Positions 8,280-16,373 of a stretch of 45,610 nt of DNA are shown one piece after another. Both the position numbers and the translations under genes were made by a program. Position 1 is the stretch's first letter, and the number at the start of each line of letters is the position of its first letter. This DNA comes from an uncultured Campylobacter sp. GTDB lineage: Bacteria > Campylobacterota > Campylobacteria > Campylobacterales > Campylobacteraceae. The stretch is from assembly GCF_938041645.1 (NCBI RefSeq), contig NZ_CALIST010000045.1:1-45610 (forward strand), written 5' to 3'. The notes under the pieces are model-generated. The model was not told the origin of the DNA. It made no database searches and worked only from the letters and a program-made list of their open reading frames with translations.

Positions 8280-9551
8280 TTAAAGCGCCGCCATCGCTTC
8301 ATCTGCCGCGTTTAGCGCAAAGTCGATCTGCGATTCGTCCATCGTGGCGCAGATGAAGCCCGTCTCAAACTGACTAGGTGCCAAAAATACGCCGCGCTTA
8401 ATCATCTCGCCGTGAAATTTTTCAAAGCGCGCGGTGTCTGCTCGCAAGGCGCCGTCATAGTCGCGCACCTCTTCATCCGCGAAAAAGTAACCGAACATCG
8501 AGCCGACGCAGGCGGTTTGCAGCGCGATGCCACGGCGATTTGCTATGGCGCAAAGCCCGTCTGTGAACCTGCGTGCTAGCTCGCCGAGCCTTTCGTAAAG
8601 GCCGCTGCTAGCGTAAATTTTACTTAGGCTGGCGATGCCCGCAGCCATTGCGACGGGGTTCCCGCTTAGCGTGCCTGCTTGATACACCGCTCCTAGCGGG
8701 CTTATCATATCCATGATTTCGCGCTTGCCCGCAAACGCCGCCACGCTCATACCGCCGCCGATGACCTTGCCGAAGGTTACCAGATCGCCGCGGACGCCGT
8801 AGATGCCGTAGCTGCCTAGCTCGCTCGCGCGAAAGCCGCTCATTACCTCGTCGATTATCAGCACGATCTTTTTCTCGTCGCACAGCGCGCGAAGCTCGGT
8901 TAAAAATTTAGGATCAGCGGGTACTAGGCCCATATTACCCGCGATAGGCTCGATGATGATCGTGCCGATGTCGTTTTGCGCTAGGACGTCTTTAACGCTT
9001 TGAATGTCGTTGTATCTGGCTAGGTAGGTGTTTTTTGCGACGTCCTGCGGTACGCCCGCGCTGCTTGCGTTACCGAAGGTGCTTGCGCCGCTGCCCGCTT
9101 TGACGAGCAGGCTGTCGCTGTGGCCGTGGTAGCAGCCCTCAAATTTTAGAATTTTATCCCGTCCGCTAAAGGCGCGCGCAAGACGGATCGCGCTCATCGT
9201 GGCTTCCGTGCCGCTGCTGGTAAAGCGGATCTTATCTAGGAAATCGAAATTTTTTAGCACGAGCGAGGCAAGCTGCGTCTCAAGCGGGCTGGATGCGCCG
9301 AAGCTTAGCCCCTTTTTGGCGGTTTGCACGACGGCGCGCTCGATGTCTGCGTCGGCGTGACCGAAGATGAGCGGACCCCAGCTCTGCACGAAGTCGAGAT
9401 ATTTTTTGCCCTCGACGTCGTAGATATACGAGCCCTCGCCGCGATCCACCATAAAAGGCTCACTGCCTACGTTGCCGAATGCTCGCACCGGCGAATCGAC
9501 GCCGCCCGGGATAAGTTTTTGTGCTGCTAAAAATTCGTCGTGATTATTCAT
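8280..9551 (-). CDS. hemL: Glutamate-1-semialdehyde 2,1-aminomutase
   Basis: PLP enzyme that converts glutamate-1-semialdehyde to 5-aminolevulinate, the precursor for heme by the C5 route. The 423-residue protein has the class III aminotransferase fold: IPGGVDSPVRAF at the N terminus, FTSSGTEATMSAIRLAR for cofactor-phosphate binding, EGCYHGHSD, LIIDEVMSGFR with the pyridine-nitrogen aspartate, and the PLP lysine K262 in TFGKVIGGG. Length is standard. Its ATG overlaps the stop of the upstream cytochrome c gene (ATGA), so heme precursor synthesis and a heme protein are expressed together. The hemL-cytochrome pair is also seen in C. jejuni (Cj0853c-Cj0854c). Confidence 0.97.
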   Translation of the reverse strand: MNNHDEFLAAQKLIPGGVDSPVRAFGNVGSEPFMVDRGEGSYIYDVEGKKYLDFVQSWGPLIFGHADADIERAVVQTAKKGLSFGASSPLETQLASLVLKNFDFLDKIRFTSSGTEATMSAIRLARAFSGRDKILKFEGCYHGHSDSLLVKAGSGASTFGNASSAGVPQDVAKNTYLARYNDIQSVKDVLAQNDIGTIIIEPIAGNMGLVPADPKFLTELRALCDEKKIVLIIDEVMSGFRASELGSYGIYGVRGDLVTFGKVIGGGMSVAAFAGKREIMDMISPLGAVYQAGTLSGNPVAMAAGIASLSKIYASSGLYERLGELARRFTDGLCAIANRRGIALQTACVGSMFGYFFADEEVRDYDGALRADTARFEKFHGEMIKRGVFLAPSQFETGFICATMDESQIDFALNAADEAMAAL

Positions 9552-9994
9552 TTTTTCTCCTTCTTTTTTGGTTGATTTATCGACTTTATATATTTGTAGA
9601 TGATGATGATCTCGTTTTGCGTCAAGAAGTAGCTTGGCATCACGTCGCGCGAGCTGCTGATCCCGTCGGCGAGCTCCTGAAGCGAGAGAGCGTTGATCGG
9701 CGGCGCATTTAGGGCGCGCTCGTAGTAGGCGCCCGAGGTGCGGTTAAATTCTTTATACGTCGCGATTAGCGAGCCCTCGCCCTTCTCGCCGTGGCACTTG
9801 TCGCAGCCGATGCCGCGGGGGTTTTTATAGAGCATCGCACCGTATTCCTCGTCGGTGATGAAGCTCTCGGCTTGTGCGCCGCGAGGCAGAAAAAATATGG
9901 TTGCGGTTAAAAATAGCGCTAAAAATATGAAATTTCGCATCTTCTCGTTTCGAATTTTTGGCGCAATAATATAAAAAATGTGCTTAAATTTCAT
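9548..9994 (-). CDS. Small periplasmic c-type cytochrome
   Basis: A 148-residue exported cytochrome c with one heme-binding motif, CDKCH, at residues 64-68. A candidate axial methionine is in VMPSYFL near the C terminus. The protein ends in a lysine-rich tail. The frame opens at 9994 overlapping the kinase stop (ATGA). A start at the methionine of codon 19 (9940) would place the hydrophobic signal peptide (FIFLALFLTATIFFL, cleavage near RGAQA) right at the N terminus, so either start is possible. It corresponds to C. jejuni Cj0854c. The electron donor and acceptor are unknown. It is sandwiched between a sensor kinase and hemL with overlaps on both sides. Confidence 0.88.
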   Translation of the reverse strand: MKFKHIFYIIAPKIRNEKMRNFIFLALFLTATIFFLPRGAQAESFITDEEYGAMLYKNPRGIGCDKCHGEKGEGSLIATYKEFNRTSGAYYERALNAPPINALSLQELADGISSSRDVMPSYFLTQNEIIIIYKYIKSINQPKKKEKK

Positions 9995-11232
9995 AACGTC
10001 GCTATCTTTTCGATTCCCTCGAAATAAAAGACGTTTAGCTCATCCTGCCTGCGGTAGAGGAATTTTAGTCCGTGTGCCTTAGCGATGTTATCGACGATGT
10101 AGAGCCCCAGGCCGAAGCTTTGTTTGGCGTTCGTGCCCTTGACGAAAGCCTCTTTGTAGTAGCTAAAGTCTTTCTGTAGTGGCTCTCCGAGCGTTATGAA
10201 GTCCATCGTTTCAGCGTTTAGGCGGATTAAAATTTTACCGTCTGAGGCGTATTTGACGGCGTTGTCGATTAAATTTTTCACCGCGACGCAAAAGAGCTTC
10301 AGATCGACGTTTAAGCTTAGGCCTAGCGGATTTTGCAGCGTGACGCAGCAGGGCTCGATCATCGCGATGCAGAGAGCTTCTTTTAAAATTTCATCCATGG
10401 GAAAAATTCCTCGTTCGACTAGCGCCGTGCCCGCAGTCGCGCGCTCGACTGCCGCAAATTCGTTGATTAGGCTCTCCAGCCGCTCAAAGACCGAGATGAG
10501 ACGCTCCTGATTTTTACCGTGCTCGATCATCTCGACGGCGATGCGACCCTTTGTGATGGGAGTTTTGAGCTCGTGCATTATGTTTCGCAAAAACAGATGG
10601 CGCGATTCGTTAAGCTTGTTTATCTGCGTGACCGCCTCGTAAAATGCGTGCGAAACCTCGGAAATTTCGTCGTTTCCTACGCTTACGTCCTTGATCCGAA
10701 GATCGCCTTTAGCAAATTTATCGATCTGGCGCTTGAGCTTGCGAAGAGGGCGAATTTTGCGGATGATGAAAATATACGCAAGCAGGATGATTACCAAGAT
10801 GACGCCGTAGATCGCTTTGAAAATATCGTAGCGGTAGGGCTGATACTCCTTGTCGTTTAAAAGCCGCGTCTCTCCAGCGTGAGTGATTTTTAAGTAGTGT
10901 TTGCGTTTAAAAAGCAAGATGTCCGCAGAGCCGATGTCTGCGGAGATGCTATCTAAAATTTCGGCGCCTTTAATGATCTCATCGCGCTTGGCTTCATCGC
11001 GGATGGTCGAAAACTCGAAATTTGCGACCTGCCGTTCGTATTCGACATCGCTGATGAGCTTGCTCATCTGATATAGGTTCGCGCGCGCGACGATGGAGTA
11101 CTTGGAGTTTAGCTCGCGGGTGTAGTTTTGCTGATCGTAGCCGATGAGCCAGAGTAGAGCGAGCGAAACGCCCACGGCAGCGAGCGCGAAGATGAACGTG
11201 ATGGTATAAAAAATCGACGATCTTACTTTCAT
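9991..11232 (-). CDS. cprS: Membrane sensor histidine kinase, CprS/ArsS type
   Basis: Inner-membrane kinase of 413 residues. Two transmembrane helices (about 8-31 and 141-158) flank a periplasmic sensor region of about 110 residues. A HAMP-like stretch follows (RKIRPLRKLKRQIDKFAKGDL), then the HisKA box with phospho-acceptor H220 in MHELKTPITKGR. The N box (NLIDNAVKYA) and a shortened G box (FGLGLYIVDNIAKAHGL) complete the ATPase domain. The pattern resembles H. pylori ArsS and C. jejuni CprS, which respond to acid or envelope/biofilm conditions. Its presumed regulator lies upstream at 11721-12398, unusually separated by 488 bp. Downstream, it overlaps the cytochrome c gene. The symbol is by family resemblance and synteny with the regulator, not proven orthology. 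Confidence 0.8.
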   Translation of the reverse strand: MKVRSSIFYTITFIFALAAVGVSLALLWLIGYDQQNYTRELNSKYSIVARANLYQMSKLISDVEYERQVANFEFSTIRDEAKRDEIIKGAEILDSISADIGSADILLFKRKHYLKITHAGETRLLNDKEYQPYRYDIFKAIYGVILVIILLAYIFIIRKIRPLRKLKRQIDKFAKGDLRIKDVSVGNDEISEVSHAFYEAVTQINKLNESRHLFLRNIMHELKTPITKGRIAVEMIEHGKNQERLISVFERLESLINEFAAVERATAGTALVERGIFPMDEILKEALCIAMIEPCCVTLQNPLGLSLNVDLKLFCVAVKNLIDNAVKYASDGKILIRLNAETMDFITLGEPLQKDFSYYKEAFVKGTNAKQSFGLGLYIVDNIAKAHGLKFLYRRQDELNVFYFEGIEKIATL

Positions 11233-11720
11233 TAAATTTATATGATCCTTAAATTTTTAAAATTTCAAAGCTTTGAAGCCGCGGGCTTGCTTTGGCTTTA
11301 ATGCGCAGACCGGCTTACGGCTTGCTCGGCTTTAAATTTACAGCGCGTAAATTTTAAAATTTCATTGCAAAGCAGGGCGCTTTTAAATTTAATAGCCGCG
11401 CCGCTTTAAATTTTTAAAATTTACCCTTTCGTTGCCATGGGCTCTGTCTTTTACAACTCGTCTTGCGCGTAGAGCCGAACTGCTTGCCGAATTCGACGAT
11501 AAAATTCCACGCGCATCCAGTCGCGTGCTAAATTTATAACTACAAAATTTTATCGTAAAATTTTAACGCTTCAGTTGAGGCGTCTTAAATTTAAAGGGCA
11601 AAATCGCGCGGACCGACTTGCGATTTAAATTTTGCCGCACCAAGACCAATTAAATTTAAAGCTTTAAAACTGCGAGCATTTAAATTTCATCGCGCAAGCT
11701 CGTCTATAGTGCAAGTCCGC
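11233..11720. other. 488-bp AAATTT-rich spacer between response regulator and kinase genes
   Basis: No credible gene. The stretch alternates GC-rich segments with words such as TTTAAATTT and AAAATTTTA at irregular 15-60 bp intervals. It separates two genes that normally overlap in CprRS/ArsRS operons. A GATAAAATT...AATTTTATC pairing around 11498 and 11547 could form a weak hairpin. Confidence 0.5.
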
Positions 11721-12398
11721 TCATTGTATTAGTTTATAACCTACGCCGCGGATAGCGTGGATGTAGCTGGGCGCCTTGGACGTTTCGCCGAGCTTTAAGC
11801 GGATGCGACCGATGATGACGTCGATGCTTTTGCTCGAGGATTCCTCGCTTATGGAGCTGCAGTTGTAGATGAGCTCCTCGCGGGTGATCGCGCCGCCTTC
11901 CTTTTTGATGAGATACGAAAGCACGTCGTATTCGGCGATGGTGAGCGATAGTGGCTGTCCTTTGAAGCTGATGACGTGGCGGAAATCATCCACTTCGAGG
12001 TCTTTTTTTGGCTTTGCGGCGCGCTGAATGGAGTTTATGTCGTAGCGCTCGATGTGGCGTTTGATGCGCGCTAAAAGCTCTTGCGGATTATAGGGCTTTG
12101 GCAGATAATCGTCCGCGCCGAAGTCAAAAGCGTTGATCTTATCGGTCAGATCGTGGCGGGCGCTTGATATTATGATCGGTATATCGGTGTTTTTGCGGAT
12201 CTCTTTGCAGACCTCAAGCCCGTCCATCCCAGGAAGCGTGAGATCTAAAATCACGAGGTTGAAATTTTCTAAATTTAACTTAGAAAGCCCCAAAAACGGA
12301 TCGTCCGCGACGGTAATATTGATATCGTATTGTTGCAGATATTCGCTTAAAATTTCGGCGAGTTCTAAATCGTCCTCTATCATTAAAATTTTAGTCAT
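11721..12398 (-). CDS. cprR: OmpR-family response regulator, CprR/ArsR type
   Basis: Cytoplasmic transcription factor of 225 residues. The receiver domain (1-115) has the acidic pocket EDD at 8-10, phospho-acceptor D52 in LVILDLTLPGMDG, the switch serine in IISSAR, and K102 in DDYLPKPYNP. The C-terminal winged helix (about 130-225) ends with the OmpR-type IRGVGYKL turn. The stretch NCSSISEESSSKSIDVIIGRIRLKL closely resembles H. pylori ArsR, an essential regulator, and CprR of C. jejuni. It should be paired with the kinase at 9991-11232. Transcription starts in the 327-bp region shared with hup; a TATA-like run on the minus strand lies near 12430-12450. Confidence 0.85.
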   Translation of the reverse strand: MTKILMIEDDLELAEILSEYLQQYDINITVADDPFLGLSKLNLENFNLVILDLTLPGMDGLEVCKEIRKNTDIPIIISSARHDLTDKINAFDFGADDYLPKPYNPQELLARIKRHIERYDINSIQRAAKPKKDLEVDDFRHVISFKGQPLSLTIAEYDVLSYLIKKEGGAITREELIYNCSSISEESSSKSIDVIIGRIRLKLGETSKAPSYIHAIRGVGYKLIQ

Positions 12399-12663
12399 AA
12401 AAAAGCCTTTGAAATTTTGCGCGGATTATAACAAAATATAGTTTATATATTTTAAAGCGGCAAATTTGGGCGAAATTTTATAAAAATGAAACGCGGAGGG
12501 GAGAAATTTTGAAATTTTTCGAAACCGGGCGAAAATTCAAAAATCAGCCCCAAAAATATGGCGGAATTTTGAAATTTAAAAAAGCGAAATCTGAAAAATT
12601 GACGAATTTGGGCTAAATTCGGCTAAATTTTGCCGATTTTTGCGTTTTTTTCTTAAAAAACTA

Positions 12664-12692
12664 TTGTATTTTTTGCGAAACTATTGTAGAAT
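12664..12692 (+). promoter_or_regulatory. Predicted sigma70 promoter of hup with a direct repeat across it
   Basis: TTGTAT at 12664-12669 and TAGAAT at 12687-12692 are 17 bp apart. The word AAACTATTGTA occurs twice, at 12658-12668 and 12678-12688, exactly 20 bp apart, covering both the -35 and the -10. The rest of the 327-bp intergenic region is AT-rich with several AAATTT words. Confidence 0.55.
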
Positions 12693-12725
12693 ACCGCCGA
12701 AACCACTTTATTTTAAAGGATTAGC

Positions 12726-13022
12726 ATGAAAAAAGCTGATTTTATCCAAGTAGTTGCCGAGAAGGCAGGTCTTTCTAAAAAAGATACCGTTAAGGTAGTT
12801 GATTCTGCACTTGAGGCTATCAAAGAGCTTTTGGTAAAAGGTGATGACATAAGCTTCATCGGCTTCGGATCTTTCGGCATCGCAGAGCGTGCGGCTCGCG
12901 AGGGTAAAGTTCCTGGCACAAACAGAACTTACAAATCTCCTGCTACTAAAGTAGTAAAATTTAAAGTTGGTAAACAGCTAAAAGAGGCTGTTGCAGCTGC
13001 AAAAGGCAAGAAGAAAAAATAA
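12726..13022 (+). CDS. hup: Histone-like DNA-binding protein HU
   Basis: Nucleoid protein of 98 residues. The HU/IHF fold is complete: MKKADFIQVVAEKAGLSKKD dimer helices, GDDISFIGFGSF, and the flexible beta arm with the intercalating proline in PGTN (about residue 64). The C terminus is lysine/alanine-rich (AAAKGKKKK), somewhat extended compared with the 90-residue E. coli proteins. AAAGGA lies 5 bases upstream of the ATG. Codon use is biased toward AT-ending codons, as expected for a highly expressed gene and unlike the GC-rich neighbours. A strong hairpin terminator follows. Confidence 0.96.
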   Translation: MKKADFIQVVAEKAGLSKKDTVKVVDSALEAIKELLVKGDDISFIGFGSFGIAERAAREGKVPGTNRTYKSPATKVVKFKVGKQLKEAVAAAKGKKKK

Positions 13023-13034
13023 TTTTCTTGCTCC

Positions 13035-13063
13035 AAGCCCCGTCTTCGGGGCTTTTCTCTTTT
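13035..13063 (+). terminator. Intrinsic terminator after hup
   Basis: AAGCCCCG (13035-13042), loop TCTT, CGGGGCTT (13047-13054): an 8-bp perfect stem followed by TTCTCTTTT. It lies 13 bp after the hup stop codon. Confidence 0.9.
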
Positions 13064-13091
13064 AAATTTATACAATCATAACTTTTTAAAT

Positions 13092-13178
13092 GCCCGAGTG
13101 GTGAAATTGGTAGACGCACCAGACTCAAAATCTGGCGAGGGCGACCTCGTGTCGGTTCGATTCCGACCTCGGGCACCA
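13092..13178 (+). tRNA. tRNA-Leu (anticodon CAA)
   Basis: An 87-base type II tRNA with encoded CCA. The acceptor stem is GCCCGAG (13092-13098) paired with CTCGGGC (13168-13174), then A and CCA. The anticodon arm is CCAGA-CTCAAAA-TCTGG, placing anticodon CAA at 13126-13128 (reads UUG). A long variable arm (GCGAGGGCGACCTCGT) and the T arm with GGTTCGATTCC follow. It sits in the gap between hup and pycA on the plus strand. Confidence 0.96.
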
Positions 13179-13293
13179 TAAATCTTCTTTAAATTTTATC
13201 TGTAATTTCAACCGCCTTTTGCAAATTTCAACTTGCTATAAAATTTTTTATACTATTATTACTGCGGTATTTCTTTAAAAGAGGCAATTATTT

Positions 13294-14727
13294 ATGATAC
13301 GTAAAATTCTTATCGCCAATCGCGGCGAGATCGCGGTTCGCATCATTAGAGCCTGCAGAGATCTGCATATCGGAAGCGTCGCGATCTACACCAAACCCGA
13401 CGTCGATTGCTTACACGTAAAAATCGCCGACGAGGCCTACGAAGTCAGCACCGATGCGCTAAAAGGCTATCTGGACGCTAAAAAGATCGTCGAAGTCGCC
13501 AAAGAGTGCGGTGCCGATGCGATACATCCTGGATACGGCTTTTTGAGCGAGAATTATGACTTTGCAAGAGAGGTCGAAGACGCGGGCATTATTTTCATCG
13601 GTCCAAAACCCGACGTTATCCGCAAAATGGGCAATAAAAACATCGCTCGCTATCTGATGCGCAAAAACGGTATCCCGATCGTGCCCGGCACCGAAAAGCT
13701 AAATCACGAGAGCATGGATACGATCAAAAAATATGCGCGCGAGATCGGCTACCCCGTGATTTTAAAGGCTAGCGGCGGCGGCGGCGGACGCGGTATCCGC
13801 GAGGTGTGGGACGAAAAAGATATGGAGAGCGCCTATGACTCGTGCACGAGAGAGGCGAAGACCTTTTTTAATAACGATGAAATTTTTATGGAAAAACTTG
13901 TCGTCAAGCCGCGCCACATCGAGTTTCAGATTATCGGCGACAATTACGGAAACATTATCCACCTTTGCGAGCGCGATTGTTCGATCCAGCGCCGCCATCA
14001 AAAGATCATCGAGATCGCGCCGTGCCCCTCCATTAGCGAGCATCTACGTAAGACTATGGGTACGACCGCGGTAGCTGCGGCAAAAGCGGTGAATTATACC
14101 AATGTCGGCACGGTGGAATTTTTGCTTGACGATTACAACAACTTCTATTTTATGGAGATGAATACCCGTATCCAGGTCGAGCACGGCATCACTGAGGAGG
14201 TCACGGGCGTCGATCTCGTCGTGCGCCAGATCCGCATCGCAAACGGCGAAATTTTAGAGCTTGAACAAAGCGATATTAAGCCGCACGGCTATGCGATCGA
14301 GGCGCGTATTACCTCCGAAAACGTCTGGAAAAATTTCACCCCGGTTCCCGGCACCGTTAGCGATTATTATCCCGCGCTAGGTCCTTCGGTGCGTGTCGAT
14401 AGCCACATCTACAAGGGTTATAAAATTCCGCCGTTTTACGACTCGCTTCTAGCCAAGCTCATCATAAAAACCACCGACTACGATCTAGCCGTCAATAAAC
14501 TAGAGCGCGCGCTGAAGGAGTTTCGTATCGAGGGGGTGCGCACGATTATTCCGTTTTTGCTTAGCATAAGCAAGTCTCGCGAATTTCGACTCGGCTTTTT
14601 CGACACGAGCTACGTCGAGAAAAATTTAGATAAAATTTTAGAAAACACCATCGACGATATGCAGCCGAATAAAAACGAAGCGATCGCCGCTATCATCGCT
14701 GCGATGCGTAAATCTGCGCGGATTTAG
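13294..14727 (+). CDS. pycA: Biotin carboxylase subunit, probable pyruvate carboxylase subunit A
   Basis: ATP-dependent carboxylation of biotin on a carrier protein. The 477-residue protein opens with the biotin-carboxylase start IRKILIANRGEIAVRIIRA. It contains the ATP-grasp glycine loop KASGGGGGRGIR, catalytic residues in CERDCSIQRRHQKIIE, and EMNTRIQVEHGITEEVTG. Length fits a stand-alone carboxylase. The two following genes (a 93-residue charged protein and bpt) match the neighbourhood of C. jejuni pycA (Cj1037c-Cj1036c-Cj1035c), so the anaplerotic pyruvate carboxylase subunit is favoured over AccC of acetyl-CoA carboxylase. The biotinylated PycB partner is not in this window. A RBS-like AAGAGG precedes the ATG. 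Confidence 0.85.
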   Translation: MIRKILIANRGEIAVRIIRACRDLHIGSVAIYTKPDVDCLHVKIADEAYEVSTDALKGYLDAKKIVEVAKECGADAIHPGYGFLSENYDFAREVEDAGIIFIGPKPDVIRKMGNKNIARYLMRKNGIPIVPGTEKLNHESMDTIKKYAREIGYPVILKASGGGGGRGIREVWDEKDMESAYDSCTREAKTFFNNDEIFMEKLVVKPRHIEFQIIGDNYGNIIHLCERDCSIQRRHQKIIEIAPCPSISEHLRKTMGTTAVAAAKAVNYTNVGTVEFLLDDYNNFYFMEMNTRIQVEHGITEEVTGVDLVVRQIRIANGEILELEQSDIKPHGYAIEARITSENVWKNFTPVPGTVSDYYPALGPSVRVDSHIYKGYKIPPFYDSLLAKLIIKTTDYDLAVNKLERALKEFRIEGVRTIIPFLLSISKSREFRLGFFDTSYVEKNLDKILENTIDDMQPNKNEAIAAIIAAMRKSARI

Positions 14728-14735
14728 GAAAGAGC

Positions 14736-15017
14736 ATGGATTTTTTAGATAGCCTAAAAGATATAAAAAAGGATATGCTTAAGGACAAGGCGGCAAGCTC
14801 CGCGCCCAAAAAGCCCAAAAAACCTAATCCAAATCGCGACGAGTTTAAAGATATTTTTAAAGATGATGATTTGAGCTTGCAAAGCGGGGGCGTCCTAGAC
14901 GGTGCCGCGGAGGAATTCGACGCAGCCAAAGAGAGTATCGCCGCACGCGAAAAGCGCCTCAAAGACGAGTTTTTAAAATACGTGGACGCGGCAAATATCA
15001 AAAAGCTGAATGACTGA
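14736..15017 (+). CDS. Small highly charged conserved-position protein of unknown function
   Basis: A 93-residue soluble protein I do not recognise by domain. It is very rich in K, D and E with a KKPKKPNPN segment near residues 25-34 and a predicted helical C-terminal half (AAKESIAAREKRLKDEFLKY), possibly a short coiled coil. It starts 9 bp after pycA and overlaps bpt by 8 bp, so the three are co-translated. C. jejuni has a small gene (Cj1036c) in the same place, which argues that the frame is real. Confidence 0.7.
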   Translation: MDFLDSLKDIKKDMLKDKAASSAPKKPKKPNPNRDEFKDIFKDDDLSLQSGGVLDGAAEEFDAAKESIAAREKRLKDEFLKYVDAANIKKLND

Positions 15018-15744
15018 AATTCCATTTTGTACGCTGGATTTTGCCTGCCCCTATCTAGGCGGCAGAGCCGCACGCAGCGAGTATCTCTACATAAAAGATT
15101 GCGACTTCGAATATAATTCAAGCTTAGTGCAGCACGGCTACCGCCGCTTCGGCAGGTATTTTCAAAAGCCCATTTGTGCGGGATGTGCGGAGTGCAAAAG
15201 CCTGCGTGTCGATGCTTCAAATTTTAAATTTAGCAGATCGCATCGTCGCGTCTATAAAAATAATCGCACGACCGCCTATGTATGGCAATCTCGCCCGCTT
15301 TTAAACGATGCTCGTTTGGAGCTTTTCGCGCTCTATCACGACTACATGCATCTAAAAAAGGGCTGGCCTGTGCAAGAGATCGATTTTGAGCGATATGATG
15401 AAATTTACGTCCAAGGCCACGGCGACTTCGGCAAAGAAATTTCTTACTACGACGAGGACGGGCGGCTTATCTGCGTCGATCTCATCGATATCGTGGATGA
15501 CGGCATCAGCTCGGTGTATTGCTACTACGATCCGTATCTGCCGCATCTAAGTCTGGGTAAATTTTCGCTTTTAAAACAGATCGAGTTCGCCCAAGAACTG
15601 GGGCTGCGCTGGATCTATCTGGGCTACGCGGTGAAGCAGTGTCCGAGCCTAGCGTATAAATTTAGCTACGAGCCGTATGAAATTTTAAACTCATACACAG
15701 AGCTTGACGCTCCAGCCGTGTGGGAGGGGCGCATACAGAGATAG
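15010..15744 (+). CDS. bpt: Aspartate/glutamate leucyltransferase (N-end rule)
   Basis: Transfers leucine from Leu-tRNA to proteins with N-terminal Asp or Glu, marking them for ClpS-ClpAP degradation. The 244-residue protein has the ATE family layout. The N-terminal domain has cysteine motif ACPYLGGRAARSEY (about 12-25), HGYRRFGR and the C-x2-C-x2-C cluster CAGCAECKSLR. The C-terminal GNAT-like domain contains DLIDIVDDGISSVYCYYDP and WIYLGYAVKQCPSLAYK. Length is normal for bacterial Bpt. The start overlaps the preceding small gene, so it belongs to the pycA operon. The only feature of note is that a leucine-specific tRNA user sits close to a tRNA-Leu gene, which is probably chance. Confidence 0.92.
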   Translation: MTEIPFCTLDFACPYLGGRAARSEYLYIKDCDFEYNSSLVQHGYRRFGRYFQKPICAGCAECKSLRVDASNFKFSRSHRRVYKNNRTTAYVWQSRPLLNDARLELFALYHDYMHLKKGWPVQEIDFERYDEIYVQGHGDFGKEISYYDEDGRLICVDLIDIVDDGISSVYCYYDPYLPHLSLGKFSLLKQIEFAQELGLRWIYLGYAVKQCPSLAYKFSYEPYEILNSYTELDAPAVWEGRIQR

Positions 15745-16373
15745 GTTCCACGCGCGGACGCCAGGAGCGACCTAAATAGACATACGCGCTGCGCGGAAAA
15801 ATGGGCTCCGCTTGCCTTTACGGCCTGTAAATACGCGGCGCGCGGTAGAGGTTATTCCGCCGTGCAGATACGACGCGGTATGTAAAAGTGCCTCTCATCG
15901 TTAAAATTTACTCTAAAATTTTGCGCGTTATGAGTCTTCAAGGCTTTTGAGTCACGGCAGGCGTTAAATTTTGCGCTGAAATTTAGCACCGCTCGGCCTG
16001 CAAAAATATCCGCAGTGATAAAATTTAAGGCGATGAAATTTAAAAGGAGAGCGGATGAATTTGCAAATTTTACGGCAAGCTCGGCATTTACGTGTCGCAA
16101 GACGGCACGCGCGACTTTTGATCGTATTTGGCTCTTGAGTGCGCGCGAAAAAGGACGATTAGTTTCGTAATATAACTCTTACGCTGCCGCAATTAGCCTT
16201 GGCGCTGCGACCGGCTTCGGCATTGACCTAATTTCGGTATCGCGATCGGCTATAGCGTCGCAACCGACGCCGCTACGTAAGCGGCGAAGCGCAAAAAGAT
16301 GGCTTATAAAGCACGATACAGCATATATTTTGTAAAATTTAAGCAAACTGCGAAGCCGCAATAAGACGACCGG
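15745..16373. other. 629-bp region without a convincing gene, possibly decayed
   Basis: Between the convergent ends of bpt and the propeller gene. The only translation signal is AAAGGAGAGCGG before an ATG at 16055, but the frame lasts just 27 codons (16055-16138). A minus-strand frame at 15852-16100 has no protein-like pattern. A perfect hairpin CGCCGCT-ACGTA-AGCGGCG lies at 16268-16286 without a T run. The segment may contain decayed coding DNA. Confidence 0.4.

Noticed and set aside
12961..13179. Minus-strand frame with MVPEVGIEPTRGRP at its start
   Set aside because: It is the well-known spurious translation of the antisense strand of tRNA-Leu and the end of hup.
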